NCBI GenBank assembly: GCA_037954325.1
Contig: JBBMNZ010000097.1
Location: 37,501 to 101,500 of the forward strand
DNA length: 64,000 bases
Origin: Fistularia commersonii
Taxonomy: Eukaryota; Chordata; Actinopteri; Syngnathiformes; Fistulariidae
Reading direction: 5' to 3'
Shown one piece after another: positions 1 through 9,882 of this stretch. Position numbers and translations under genes: made by a program. Each line of letters begins with the position of its first letter. The stretch's first letter is position 1. The notes below the pieces were generated by a model. It made no database searches and was not told where the DNA came from. It saw nothing but the letters and a program-made list of their open reading frames with translations.

Positions 1-189
1 GAATTGCGTGACGTGCTTCTGCTATTCTCCGCTCGTCCGCTTTTCCGCTTTGGGGCTTGGAACCCCTGAACCGCTGGACATAAGCGAATCACGGGCAGGA
101 TTTCTGCCCTCCTCCGCTCCTCCACTCATCCGGTACAGGCCCTGGTACTCCATGTCCGCGACCCCCTCCACCTTAACAAACTGTCACAA

Positions 190-221
<32 letters not shown>

Positions 222-361
222 ACACGCACACAAACACACTTACACACACCTTAACTCATCATAGCTGTGCTAATAGCATTAGCCAAAACACATCCACAAG
301 CACACAAACATGATCTCATCCACTCATTCACATGTGTGTGCCCAGAGGTCCGGGAGCTCCA
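1..361. repeat. composite satellite unit with CA array and start of module M
   Basis: This stretch holds pyrimidine-rich CTCCGCT repeats, the spacer containing CCGCTGGACATAAGCG, a CA array at about 187-250, the spacer beginning TTAACTCATCATAGCTGTGC, and the first part of module M ending CCGGGAGCTCCA. The same order of parts recurs at 4.8-6.7 kb, 28.9-29.7 kb, 42.9-43.9 kb and 46.7-53 kb. No gene is seen. The frame at 8-313 is a translation of the satellite and ends in a Thr-His run from the CA array. Confidence 0.85.
187..250. repeat. CA microsatellite
   Basis: An interrupted (CA)n run, following the spacer CTAAACAAACTGTCAC-like sequence and preceding CTTAACTCATC, as in the other composite satellite units. 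Confidence 0.95.
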
Positions 362-517
362 TGTTGTAAATGGGCGGTACTTTTACCTATAGGTGGCGCT
401 ACTGCTATATCAGTGTGTTACGTCTGTGTGTTTTTGCGTCTTAACAAAGGAAGAAGAACGTTACGTGTTTTTTTCTTTCATGCTGCCTGCAATAAAGTTC
501 GTTCTTAAAATACAATA
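362..517 (+). repeat. 5' LTR of copia-C
   Basis: It begins TGTTGTAAATGGGCGG and ends AAAATACAATA, so the ends are TG...TA instead of the usual TG...CA in both LTRs. It carries AATAAA at 491-496, a plausible polyadenylation signal. No clear TATA box is visible. It contains the CTCF-like word described separately (386-401). Confidence 0.96.
386..401 (+). promoter_or_regulatory. CTCF-like motif in copia-C 5' LTR
   Basis: CCTATAGGTGGCGCTA agrees with the vertebrate CTCF core (CCASYAGRKGGCRSYTA) at all but two positions by eye. The 3' LTR carries the same word at 4704-4719. Binding is an inference; only the motif resemblance is seen. Confidence 0.3.
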
Positions 518-518
518 A

Positions 519-531
519 GTTATGGGCCCAG
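519..531 (+). other. primer-binding site, initiator tRNA-Met anticodon arm
   Basis: GTTATGGGCCCAG lies one base after the 5' LTR and is complementary to the anticodon stem-loop of vertebrate initiator tRNA-Met (CTGGGCCCATAAC). Priming from an internal tRNA fragment (half-tRNA) is known for Drosophila copia. The position and perfect match make the assignment strong. Confidence 0.9.
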
Positions 532-600
532 AGTGTCTCTAAAAGGCTGGATTACACTGAATATTTTGTGTGATAGTGAACAGTATTGTGGGAACTCACA

Positions 601-3600
601 ATGGAGGACAAGCTGTTTATCGACAAGCTGAGCGGACCGGAGAATTGGGCAACGTGGAAGTTTCAAATGGAACATCTGCTAAAGGCTAAAGGACTGTGGC
701 GAATGCTAACAGAGGAAGACACATTAGCCCCAGATGCTAACGCAGCAGCACAGGGTGAGTTCACGAAACAGAGAGAGAAAGCGTTCTCTGTGTTAGTGCT
801 CAATGTAAGTTCATCCCTGTTGTACCTGATTACAAACTGTAAGACTCCCAAAGAAGTGTGGACTACACTGAAAGATATTTTTGAAAGAGACACGCTGGCA
901 AATAAACTATTTCTGAAGAAGAAATATTTCAGGTGCGAAATGAAGGAAGGAGATGGTTTGACTGAGCACCTCAAACAAATGAAAGAACTGACTGACCAGT
1001 TATCAGCAATAGGAGCTGTAATTGAAGAGGAAGACCAAATTGTAACATTGTTGGGAAGTTTACCACCAAGTTACGCTACAGTTGTCACTGCACTGGAAAC
1101 AAAGATTGACAACCTGACACTCAAATTTGTTCAACAAGCGTTAATCGATGAGGAACAAAAGCGAGTGAATGCTAATGATTACAGTGGTGGTCCTTCAGGT
1201 GGTGCAGCAGCAATGTCATCACAGGTGTGTGGCAATCTGCAGGATCGCTCCAAAGCAGTGGGAGCAGGACAAAGCACATGGAGATGCTATAAATGTGGGA
1301 AGGAAGGCCACATTAAACGTGACTGTCCAAGCTGGAAAAACAAATCAAAAAAGAAAATCCACAAAGCTAAAAATGTGGTGTGTGAGGATGAGGATGGTTC
1401 ATCTGAAAGTGCCTTTGTAGCTAGAAGGGAAAGCTCAGAAAAACCACATCAGTTTGAGTGGTTAATTGATTCTGGAGCATCAAAGCACATGACATGCGAG
1501 CAAGGAATTCTTAAGGAATACCAGCAGTTCTCAAAAGAACAGTCAGTGAAGCTCGGTGACGGCAGGGTGGTTGATGCCCTGGGAATTGGAAATGTCAACA
1601 TGACAATGACCTTCAAGTCAAGCAAGGTAAAAAATGCTACGATGTATGATGTGCTGTATGTTCCAAAACTTTCTGGGAATTTATTCTCAGTGGGAGCTGC
1701 CACCAAAAAGGGAAATACGGTTCAGTTTAAGAGGTCCTGCTGCTACATTCGTGGAAAAGATGGAACTCTTAAAGGAATGGGAACACGAAGAGCTGATGGA
1801 CTATATCAGCTAGATGTGAAAGGAAATGAATCAGTCACTCACAGTGCATCAGTAGCTGCTATCTTGTGGCACCGGCGCCTCGGTCACACTACCAAGCTGA
1901 AGGAACTAAAAGGTCTGGTGAACGGAGTGGACTTCTCTGCAGACAAAGAAGTTCCCTTCTGTGAAGGATGTGTGGAGGGCAAGCTGGCTAAAAAGCCATT
2001 CAAGTCGATTGGAGAAATACGTTCCGAGCGCAAGATGCAGTTAATTCATCGTGATGTCTGTGGTCCCATGCAAACTGAATCTATAAGTGGATCCAAATAT
2101 TTTGTGACTTTCACAGACGATTACTCAAGATGCTCCAAGGTATACTTCATGAAACAGAAGAATGAAGTGCTGTGTAAATTCAAGGAATTTGAGAAGACAT
2201 TCACAAATGAGTGTGGACTAAGCATCCAGAGGCTAAGAACAGACAATGGTGGTGAGTACACCTCAAGGGAGTTTCAAGAATATTTGAAGGTTCAAGGCAT
2301 CCACCATGAAATGACTGGACCTCACTCACCACAGCAAAACGGAGTTGCTGAAAGAAAAAATAGAACACTCGTTGAAGCAGCAAGGAGCATGTTGTCTCAT
2401 GCTAAGTTACCAAAGATGTTCTGGGCAGAGGCTGTTGCCACAGCAGCTTACATACAGAACAGGCTGCCTACTTCTGTCCCGAAGGGAGAGACACCGTACC
2501 AGAGATGGTGTGGGAAAAAACCTAATGTGGGTCACATGAAGGTGTTTGGCTGTATTGCCTATGCACTTGTCCCAGATGAAGAGAGAAAGAAGCTGGACAA
2601 AAAGACTGTGAAGCCGCGCTTCGTGGGATATGCAAACAATGCCAGAGGCTATCGCCTGTACGATGAAGAGAAGAGGAGGATTCTGATCCGTCGAGATGTC
2701 GTCTTTGATGAATCCAACTTTAACTTGAAGCAGGAACCGAAAGTACACTGCACAGACACCGAGATAACTATGAAAATAGATGAGAGTGAAACAAAACATG
2801 ACGAAGTCACTGTTGAGAGCACTGTCAGAAAAAATGACAGAATCAGAAAGCCTCCAATAAGATTTGGATATGATGAGTTTGCTGATGTAGTGACTGTTGA
2901 TCATTATGCAAACATGTGTTGCGTGACAGAGCCACTCTCACTAAAAGAGGCAATGGAGAGTCCTCATGCAAAAGACTGGCAGGAGGCAGCTGACTTGGAA
3001 TATGAGTCACTGCTGGAAAACGAGACATGGGACTTAGTCGACTTGCCAAGAGACAGAAAGGCAGTAGGATCCAGATGGGTGTTCAAAGTCAAGCATCGCA
3101 GTGATGGAAGAGTGGAACGATACAAGTGTAGACTCGTTGCACAGGGCTACACACAGTTGTATGGCGCTGACTATGATGAAACGTTTTCACCAGTGGTACG
3201 ATTGAGCTCTATTCGTACATTACTGTCCTTTGCTGTTCAAAAGGGTCTACATGTCCACCAGATGGATGTTGTAACTGCATTCCTCAATGGACACCTGGAA
3301 GAAGAAATATACATGGAGCAACCTGAGGGCTTCATCAAAACAGGGCAGGAACATCTGGTATGCAAACTAAAAAAATCAATCTATGGACTGAGACAGTCTC
3401 CTCGCTGTTGGAACAAGGCTTTTACGGAGTTCATGATGGAAATTGGATTCAAACAGAGCACATCAGACCCCTGCGTGTTTGTGAGATCAAGACAAGAGCT
3501 TGAAATACTAGCAGTTTACGTGGATGATTTGATCCTGATTACAGAGTCCACTGAGAGCATGGACGAGCTCAAAGCAGCTCTCAAGGAGTGCTACAAGATG

Positions 3601-4470
3601 AAAGACATGGGTGAGCTGTCCTACATCCCAGGCATCTCTGTCATCCAAGATAAAGAAAAGAATCGTATCATTCTTCAGCAGAAGCATTACATTGAAGCCA
3701 TACTTCGGAAGTATGGAATGGATAATGCAAATCCTGTGGCAACTCCTGCAGATGCCAACGTCAGGCTAAAAAGGAGTGATGGTGTCGGTATGTCAGTGCA
3801 CCAGCATACCTATCAGTCAATGGTTGGAAGTCTGCTGTATGCTGCCATGGCGACAAGACCGGACATAGCTCAAGCTGTGAGTGCTGTGTCGAAGTTCAAT
3901 GCAAATCCAGATGCTTCACATCTGACTGCTGTAAAGAGGATACTTCGATACTTGAAAGGGACATTAAATCTTGCTCTGAAATATGAGAGGTCAGACTCCG
4001 GAGCTTTAATCGGATACTCGGATGCTGACCGGGCTGGAGATCAAGATGATCGCCGGTCAACAACAGGCGACATCTTCCTTCTGAGTGGAGGAGCAGTAAG
4101 CTGGCTCAGCAAGAAACAATCAACAGTAGCACTTTCAACAGCAGAAGCTGAATACATCTCACTCAGTCAAGCAGCTCAAGAAGGAATCTGGCTGAAACGA
4201 CTACTGTGTGATCTCGGTGTAGAGTCTGTGTCCACAGTGATCCTTGAAGATAACCAAGGAGCCATCGCAATTGCAAAGAATCCTGTAAATCACTCCAGGA
4301 CCAAACACATAGACATTCGCTACCACTATATCCGTGAATGTGTGCAGAATGGACAAATTGAACTGCAATATTGTCCAACAAATGATATGAAAGCGGATAT
4401 CTTTACCAAGCCACTCGGTAGACAGAGATTTGAATATCTCAGGGGCGAGATCGGACTCTTTTTTGTTTAA
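601..4470 (+). CDS. gag-pol: Gag-Pol polyprotein of copia-C (1289 aa)
   Basis: One frame encodes the whole polyprotein for reverse transcription and integration. From the ATG at 601: a Gag domain of copia type (about 1-200), a CCHC zinc knuckle at 229-242 (CYKCGKEGHIKRDC), the aspartic protease DSGAS at 290, the integrase HHCC domain starting at H424, an integrase core with D485, D548 and E584 (DD35E spacing), reverse transcriptase with YVDD at 973, and RNase H from about 1140. I chose ATG 601 over an in-frame ATG at 586 because MEDKLFIDKLSGPENW is the usual copia Gag start; 586 stays possible. There is no stop or frameshift. Oddities are SDADR where SDADW is usual, STTGD for STTGY, and YIPGIS for YFLGI in the RT. 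These may reduce activity. Confidence 0.96.
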   Translation: MEDKLFIDKLSGPENWATWKFQMEHLLKAKGLWRMLTEEDTLAPDANAAAQGEFTKQREKAFSVLVLNVSSSLLYLITNCKTPKEVWTTLKDIFERDTLANKLFLKKKYFRCEMKEGDGLTEHLKQMKELTDQLSAIGAVIEEEDQIVTLLGSLPPSYATVVTALETKIDNLTLKFVQQALIDEEQKRVNANDYSGGPSGGAAAMSSQVCGNLQDRSKAVGAGQSTWRCYKCGKEGHIKRDCPSWKNKSKKKIHKAKNVVCEDEDGSSESAFVARRESSEKPHQFEWLIDSGASKHMTCEQGILKEYQQFSKEQSVKLGDGRVVDALGIGNVNMTMTFKSSKVKNATMYDVLYVPKLSGNLFSVGAATKKGNTVQFKRSCCYIRGKDGTLKGMGTRRADGLYQLDVKGNESVTHSASVAAILWHRRLGHTTKLKELKGLVNGVDFSADKEVPFCEGCVEGKLAKKPFKSIGEIRSERKMQLIHRDVCGPMQTESISGSKYFVTFTDDYSRCSKVYFMKQKNEVLCKFKEFEKTFTNECGLSIQRLRTDNGGEYTSREFQEYLKVQGIHHEMTGPHSPQQNGVAERKNRTLVEAARSMLSHAKLPKMFWAEAVATAAYIQNRLPTSVPKGETPYQRWCGKKPNVGHMKVFGCIAYALVPDEERKKLDKKTVKPRFVGYANNARGYRLYDEEKRRILIRRDVVFDESNFNLKQEPKVHCTDTEITMKIDESETKHDEVTVESTVRKNDRIRKPPIRFGYDEFADVVTVDHYANMCCVTEPLSLKEAMESPHAKDWQEAADLEYESLLENETWDLVDLPRDRKAVGSRWVFKVKHRSDGRVERYKCRLVAQGYTQLYGADYDETFSPVVRLSSIRTLLSFAVQKGLHVHQMDVVTAFLNGHLEEEIYMEQPEGFIKTGQEHLVCKLKKSIYGLRQSPRCWNKAFTEFMMEIGFKQSTSDPCVFVRSRQELEILAVYVDDLILITESTESMDELKAALKECYKMKDMGELSYIPGISVIQDKEKNRIILQQKHYIEAILRKYGMDNANPVATPADANVRLKRSDGVGMSVHQHTYQSMVGSLLYAAMATRPDIAQAVSAVSKFNANPDASHLTAVKRILRYLKGTLNLALKYERSDSGALIGYSDADRAGDQDDRRSTTGDIFLLSGGAVSWLSKKQSTVALSTAEAEYISLSQAAQEGIWLKRLLCDLGVESVSTVILEDNQGAIAIAKNPVNHSRTKHIDIRYHYIRECVQNGQIELQYCPTNDMKADIFTKPLGRQRFEYLRGEIGLFFV

Positions 4471-4679
4471 AAATGCTTGACAGGTGTACGAAGAACGCTG
4501 CCGAGTCAAAGCGATTTCTAAAAAATGGGAAAAAGAGTTCCAGTATAACCAATGTGATAGGAATACTGTCTTAAAAATGGGGTGTTAAACAAGTTTACAG
4601 TTTTTGTTGTCGTGGAAGAACACAGCTTTGAAATATTATTTTCTCAGGACTTGGTGCTATTGGTAAAAGTAAGTGGGAG
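4471..4679 (+). other. 3' untranslated region and polypurine tract of copia-C
   Basis: These 209 bases separate the Gag-Pol stop from the 3' LTR. The last bases, AAGTGGGAG directly before TGTTG, are the likely polypurine tract that primes plus-strand synthesis. No reading frame of note is present. Confidence 0.7.
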
Positions 4680-4835
4680 TGTTGTAAATGGGCGGTACTT
4701 TTACCTATAGGTGGCGCTACTGCAAAATCAGTGTGTGACGTCTGCGTGTTTTTGCGTCTTAACAAAGGAAGAAGAACGTTCCGTGTTTTTTTCTTTCATG
4801 CTGCCTGCAATAAAGTTCGTTCTTAAAATACAATA
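4680..4835 (+). repeat. 3' LTR of copia-C
   Basis: Same length and ends as the 5' LTR. Differences are two in the GCTATATC/GCAAAATC word and one each at GTGTTACG/GTGTGACG, CTGTGTG/CTGCGTG and CGTTACG/CGTTCCG. It is followed by the CTCCA target duplicate. Confidence 0.96.
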
Positions 4836-5684
4836 CTCCAGTCATACGTCCGGGGAATCCATGTCCGCAGAAGGCTCCCATTGGCCGGTCTAAGGGGTCC
4901 TGCTGCCTCAAAGATTCCCCGCCTTTGAAAAGAGAAACATTACCTCCGCTTCTCAGCTCAACCGCTCCTCCGCTATGCGCCCTGGTACTCCCGATCCTCG
5001 GAGCTCAGGCGACTTGCGTGACGTTCTTCTGCTCTCCTCCCCTCCTCCGCTTCCCCGCTCCTCCCCTCCTCCGCTATTGGCCCTGGTACTCCCGCCCTGG
5101 AAGCCCGAACCGCTGGACATATGCGAATCACGGTCCGGGCTTCCGCCCTCCTCTGCTCTTCCGCTCCTCCGCTCCTCCCCTCCTCCGCTATTGGCCCTGG
5201 TACTCCCGATCCTGCGAACTCGGGCGAATTGTGTGACGTCCTTCTGCTCTCCTCCCCTCCTTCGCTTCTCCGCTCCTCCGCTTTTCCGCTTTGGGCCCTG
5301 GAACCCCGAAACGCTGGACATAAGCGAATCACGGTCCAGGCTTCTGCCCTCCTCCGCTTCTCAAGTCCTCCGCTCCTCCGTATTTGGCCCTGGTAATCCC
5401 GATCCTCCGAACTCAGGCGAATTTCGTGACGTGCTTCTGCTCTCCTCCGCTCCTACGCTTTACCGCTTTGGACCCCAGAACCCCCAAACCGCTGGACATA
5501 AGCGAATCACGATCCGGGCTTCTTCCCTCCTCCGCTCCTCCGCTTTGGGCCCTGGAACCCTCAAACCGCTGGACATAAGCGGATCACGGGCAGGGCTTCT
5601 GCCCTCCTCCGCTCCACAACTCATCCGGTACAGGCCCTGGTACTCCATGTCCGCGACCCCCTCCACCTAAACAAGCTGTCACGC

Positions 5685-5729
<45 letters not shown>

Positions 5730-6304
5730 CACACACACACATAAACACGCACACTCACAGACTTTAACTCATCATAGCTGTGCTAATAGCATTAGCACAT
5801 CCACAAGCACACAAACATTATCTCATCCACTCATTCACATGTGTTTGCCCTGATGTCCGGGAACTCCAGTCATACGTCCGGGGAAGACTCCCATTGGCCG
5901 GTCTAAGGGGTCCTGCTGCCTCAAATCTTCCCCGCCTTTGAAAAGAGAAACATAACGTCCGCTCCTCCAATCCTCCGCTTCTCAGCTCCTCTGCTCCTCC
6001 GCTATGGGCCCTGGTACTCCCGATCCTCCGAGCTCAGGCGAATTGCGTGACGTGCTTCTGCTCTCCCCCCCTCCTCCGCTTCTCCGTCCCTCCGCTTTAC
6101 CGCTTTTGGCCCTGGAACCCCCGAACCGCTGGACATAAGCGAATCACGGTCCAGGCTTCTGCCCTCCTCCGCTCCTCAGCTCATCCGGTACAGTGCCTGG
6201 TACTCCATGTCCGCGACCCCCTCCACCTAAACAAACTGTCACGCACACATTCACACGCACACACACGCACGCACACACACACACACACACACACGCACAC
6301 ATAC

Positions 6305-6344
<40 letters not shown>

Positions 6345-6673
6345 AACTCATCATAGCTGTGCTAATAGCATTGGCCAAAACGTATCCACAACAAAAGAAA
6401 CATTAGCTCATCCACTCATTCACATATGTGTGTGCCTAGAGGTGCGGGAGCTCCAGTCATACCTCCGGGTGATCTATGTCCGGAGAAGGCTCACATTGGC
6501 CGGTCAAAGGGGTTCTTCTGCCCCCAAGCTTCCCCGCCTCTGAGAGGAGAAACATTACCTCCGCTCCTCCGCTTCTCAGCTCATCCGCTCGAGGCCCCGG
6601 TACTCCCTGTCCGCGACCCCCCCCCACCTAAACAAATTCACACTCACACACACGCACACACACACACACACAG

Positions 6674-6707
<34 letters not shown>

Positions 6708-6763
6708 CTTAACTCATCATAGCTGTGCTAATAGCATTAGCCGAAACGCATCCACAACCAAAC
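4836..6763. repeat. composite satellite (module M, CTCCG minisatellite, CA arrays)
   Basis: The rest of the module M interrupted by copia-C begins here (CATACGTCCGGGG, then GGCCGGTCTAAGGGGTCCTG). CTCCG-rich blocks alternate with GGGCCCTGGTACTCC and CCGCTGGACATAAGCG spacers, then CA arrays at about 5689-5745, 6241-6343 and 6636-6702, each followed by the TTAACTCATCATAGC spacer and another module M. No gene is supported. Frames of 60-230 codons here are read from stop-free low-complexity repeats. Confidence 0.9.
6241..6343. repeat. CA microsatellite
   Basis: An interrupted (CA)n run with CG interruptions, inside a composite satellite unit. Confidence 0.95.
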
Positions 6764-7119
6764 TGTTGCGTTTAAGTTCGCAGCTTCTTCGTTTTCCATG
6801 TTTCGGAAGGAATTCACAAGTTTGCCTTGTTTGAATCGTCTTTTATTTTCTTCTTCACAGCTCCGGGAATCAACATCGGTTAGCCATGGGACATGTACAG
6901 TACAGAGTGAGGGAAAAATTCCCGCCAGCACCGCTATACCAAAAAAAAAACACTGACGTAGAAGTTAACGTCAAGTTAGCTGAACAGTCGCGAAAAACTA
7001 AAACAAGTCCCAAACCTTGTCATAAAGTGCCATGCATTTCCTGAGAGTAGATACAAATACAACATATGTATACTAGAATGTAAACTCAAATAAAACTAAT
7101 GAGATCACCTATCTCAACA
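6764..7119 (-). repeat. 3' LTR of copia-B copy 1
   Basis: On the plus strand it runs from TGTTGCGTTTAAG to ATCTCAACA. It differs from the partner LTR by four substitutions, one of them in the A-run. The flank is the satellite spacer CATCCACAACCAAAC. Confidence 0.93.
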
Positions 7120-7269
7120 CCCAGTCTTGATCTCAACATCCAAAAAAAAACTTTGGACATTTTAATTTCCAAAGAACCACTTTTTGAATTTTTCTATTTT
7201 TACCTTTGTCATGAGTTTTGTCGAGATGTCTGCCAACATGTCCTCTGATGGACAATAGATAAGATTTAT

Positions 7270-9882
7270 TTAGCCCTCACTGAGTGCTTCACGAATGAAA
7301 TGATATTTTACATCAATGTGTTTTGACCTTTGTCTGTTTACAGGATTCTTACTCAGTGCGATGGCCCCCTGATTGTCTCCGTAGATTGTTGTGCAACTGT
7401 ACATTTTGTTGTCCATACCGTTTAACAGTTGAGACAGGTACATGTTTTCTTGTGCGGTGGTGGCTCGGCCGATGTATTCAGCCTCACATGTTGACAGGGC
7501 CACTGTGGGCTGTTTCCTTGACTTCCATGCAATGGCTGGGCCTTGTTTTGTTAAACTGAAACAGTAGCCTGTAGTGCTACGTCTGTCTTCTACAGATGAT
7601 GCCCAGTCTGAATCACTGTAAGCTATCAGGTTCAAATCCTCCTTATTTGTCTTGAAACTTAGTTCATAATCAGCTGTCCCCTTCAAATACCTCAGAACAT
7701 GTTTTGCAGCTACTAAGTTTTCTACTTTTGGCATTGCCAGATTCTGTGATAGTTTGCTCACTATCCAGCTGATATCAGGTCTGGTGCAAGTCATGGCATA
7801 AATAAGACTGCCTACAATCTCACGATATTCTTTGGGGTCGACAGGTTCACTTTGCTCATTTTCATCAGCTACAGGGATGCCCTCTAATTTTTGCTCACTT
7901 GGAGTAGATCTTGCTTTACATTCTGACATTCCAAATCTCTCTAGCATTTTTAGGATGTACTTTGTCTGGTTCATTTTGATTTCATCCCCCTTTTGTTCAA
8001 ATTGTATGCCCAAAAAATATGATAGTTTCCCCAGGTCTTTCATGTTGAACTTGAATTTCATGTTCTGTTTAAATGTGCTGAGTGCATCATTGCTGCTTGC
8101 GGCAATAATTAAATCATCTACCCAAATTATTACAATGATTGTGTCACCATTTTCCGTCTGTTTTCTGTACACACAGTGGTCAGAGAGATTTCTCACAAAG
8201 TTGTCCTGTTCTAAATGGTCATTAAGGAGTTCATACCAGTTTCTTCCTGATTGTTTCAGGCCATAAAGAGATTTCTTTAATCTATACACTAGTTTCTCTC
8301 CTGTTTCTGACATCATTTCAAACCCTTCTGGTTGTTCCAAGAAAATCTCCTCATGTATAGGAGCATGTAAATATGCCGTCTTAACATCCATTTGATGGAC
8401 AATGAGGTTATTTTGTACGGCTATCTGCATTAGTGCCCGCACTGATGTAATGTTAGCTGTCGGTGCAAAAGTTTCATAGTAGTCTATGCCTTCTGTTTGA
8501 TTGTAACCCTTAGCTACATATCTGGCCTTAAATATTTGTCCTCCTTCAGCATTTTCTTTAAGGGCAAATACCCATTTTCCTCCAATTACTTTTCTCCCTT
8601 CAGGTAAAGTTGTCAGTTCAAATGTGTCATTCTGTTTAAGCGAGTCAATCTCTTCCCTCATGGCACAATTCCACCCGGGTGCCAGTGGTGACTTCAGTGC
8701 TTCACTATAATTCTGTGGGACTCCGCACACAGTCCTGTAACAGTAATCAATAGTTGTATGATTTTTATCATTGTTAATATAGTCTGTCTGATCATCCTCT
8801 AAATACCTTGGAACGACCCTTTTTCGTCTAGGATAGCGACTGGTTTGATTATATCTGGGTTTTATGTCTGACCTCGTCTCTTTTTCATTTTGGACATTTT
8901 CTGCTGTTTCTTCGTCATGTGACACATCTGCGTTAGTACTCTCATCCTCATTTTGTATATGGTTGTCTGTTTTATCTTCACTTTGTGACACATCTATACT
9001 GGTTTCATCTGTAGATTCTGTGTCTTCATATCCCTGGATTTCTGTCTCATAATCATCAGTTTGTGTTTGTTGTTCAATTCTTCCCTTTTTGATCAATTTC
9101 ACCAGTCTCTGTTTTGACACTTTTTCTGTAAGTGGATTATAGACCAGGTATGAAGGGCTTTTCTTACTGTATCCCACAAATATTCCTCTTTCACATCTGG
9201 GATCCAATTTCTTAGTGTCATGTTTGTATGCATAACACTCAGTTCCGAATATCCACATTTTTGAAAGATTTGGCTTTCTCCCTGTTAACATGAAGTATGG
9301 GGTATTTTTGTGTCTGTCATTGTAACATCTATTTCGAATATGGGCAGCGGTCTGGACAGCATAAGGCCACAAAACCTTTGGTAATCCTTTTGCTATTAGC
9401 ATACACCTTGCCATTTCAAAAAGGGTCCTCCATTGTCTTTCTGCTGTCCCATTTTGATGGGGAGAGTATGGGGATGATGTTTCATGTCTTATGCCTTTCT
9501 CCCTTAGAAGAGATTGAAAAGCATTTCCTGTGTATTCAGTCCCGTTGTCTGACCTGATACATTTGACACGACCATACGCTGCGCTGTCAGCAAGGAACTT
9601 CTCTGTTGCTAATGTAGCTTCACTCTTGTATTTGAGAAAATATACAAATACTGCCCCTGAATAATCATCTGTGAATGAAATGACATACTTATGCCCTTCT
9701 TGACCAGCTGGTTCAATCGGGCCTGATAAGTCAGTGTGTACCATTTTTAGGGGTGCATCAGCTTTTGCATCAGCTTGCCTGTTTCTGCTATTTGTGAATT
9801 TTCCCTCCGTGCATACGTTACAGTCTACGTTACAGTCTACCTTGGTCTGACCTGTAATCTTCATACCCTCGACTAAGTTTGG
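7270..9882 (-). pseudogene. pol: copia-B pol: integrase, reverse transcriptase, RNase H
   Basis: This frame continues Gag-Pol after an in-frame TGA at 9883-9885. Counting from the first ATG after the stop (9864), it holds the cysteine half of the integrase zinc finger (about 10-20), the integrase core with D45, D106 and E142 (DD35E), RT with WVDD at about 581 and RNase H motifs SDSDWAS, EAEYIG and DNQGAIAL. A second in-frame stop (TAA, 7270-7272) cuts off a tail of about 35 codons (7162-7269) that still reads INLIYCPSEDMLAD, the usual copia C-terminus. Apart from the two stops the frame is unbroken, which suggests recent loss of function or, less likely, readthrough. A 12 bp tandem duplication adds an extra VDCN in the zinc finger. 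Confidence 0.92.
9815..9838 (-). repeat. 12 bp tandem duplication inside integrase zinc finger
   Basis: ACGTTACAGTCT occurs twice in a row on the plus strand, giving CNVDCNVC where a single CxxC is expected. Copy 2 has the same duplication at 32729-32752. Confidence 0.9.

Larger units (their letters stand above)
362..4835 (+). mobile_element. complete Ty1/copia LTR retrotransposon (copia-C)
   Basis: Two 156 bp direct LTRs flank a single Gag-Pol frame. The 5 bp sequence CTCCA occurs immediately before (357-361) and after (4836-4840) the element and is a target-site duplication. The uninterrupted target, GGGAGCTCCAGTCATACG, is present elsewhere in the window (about 6448 and 29377), so the insertion boundaries are well supported. 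A primer site follows the 5' LTR and a purine-rich AAGTGGGAG precedes the 3' LTR. The LTRs differ at 5 of 156 positions (about 3%), so the insertion is not brand new. Domain order PR-INT-RT-RNaseH defines the copia superfamily. Confidence 0.97.

Noticed and set aside
4953..5332. Antisense genes in the 5 kb satellite
   Set aside because: Repeated RRSGGAEE-type translation with the same sequence in several frames.
5100..5700. Possible CRISPR-like array, because spacers alternate with repeated words
   Set aside because: Unit lengths vary, the 'spacers' are themselves related repeats, the context is eukaryotic and there are no cas genes.
6144..6338. Cys-Val repeat proteins on the minus strand of CA arrays (also at 29057, 43434, 46676)
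   Set aside because: (TG)n reads as Cys-Val; no other coding evidence.
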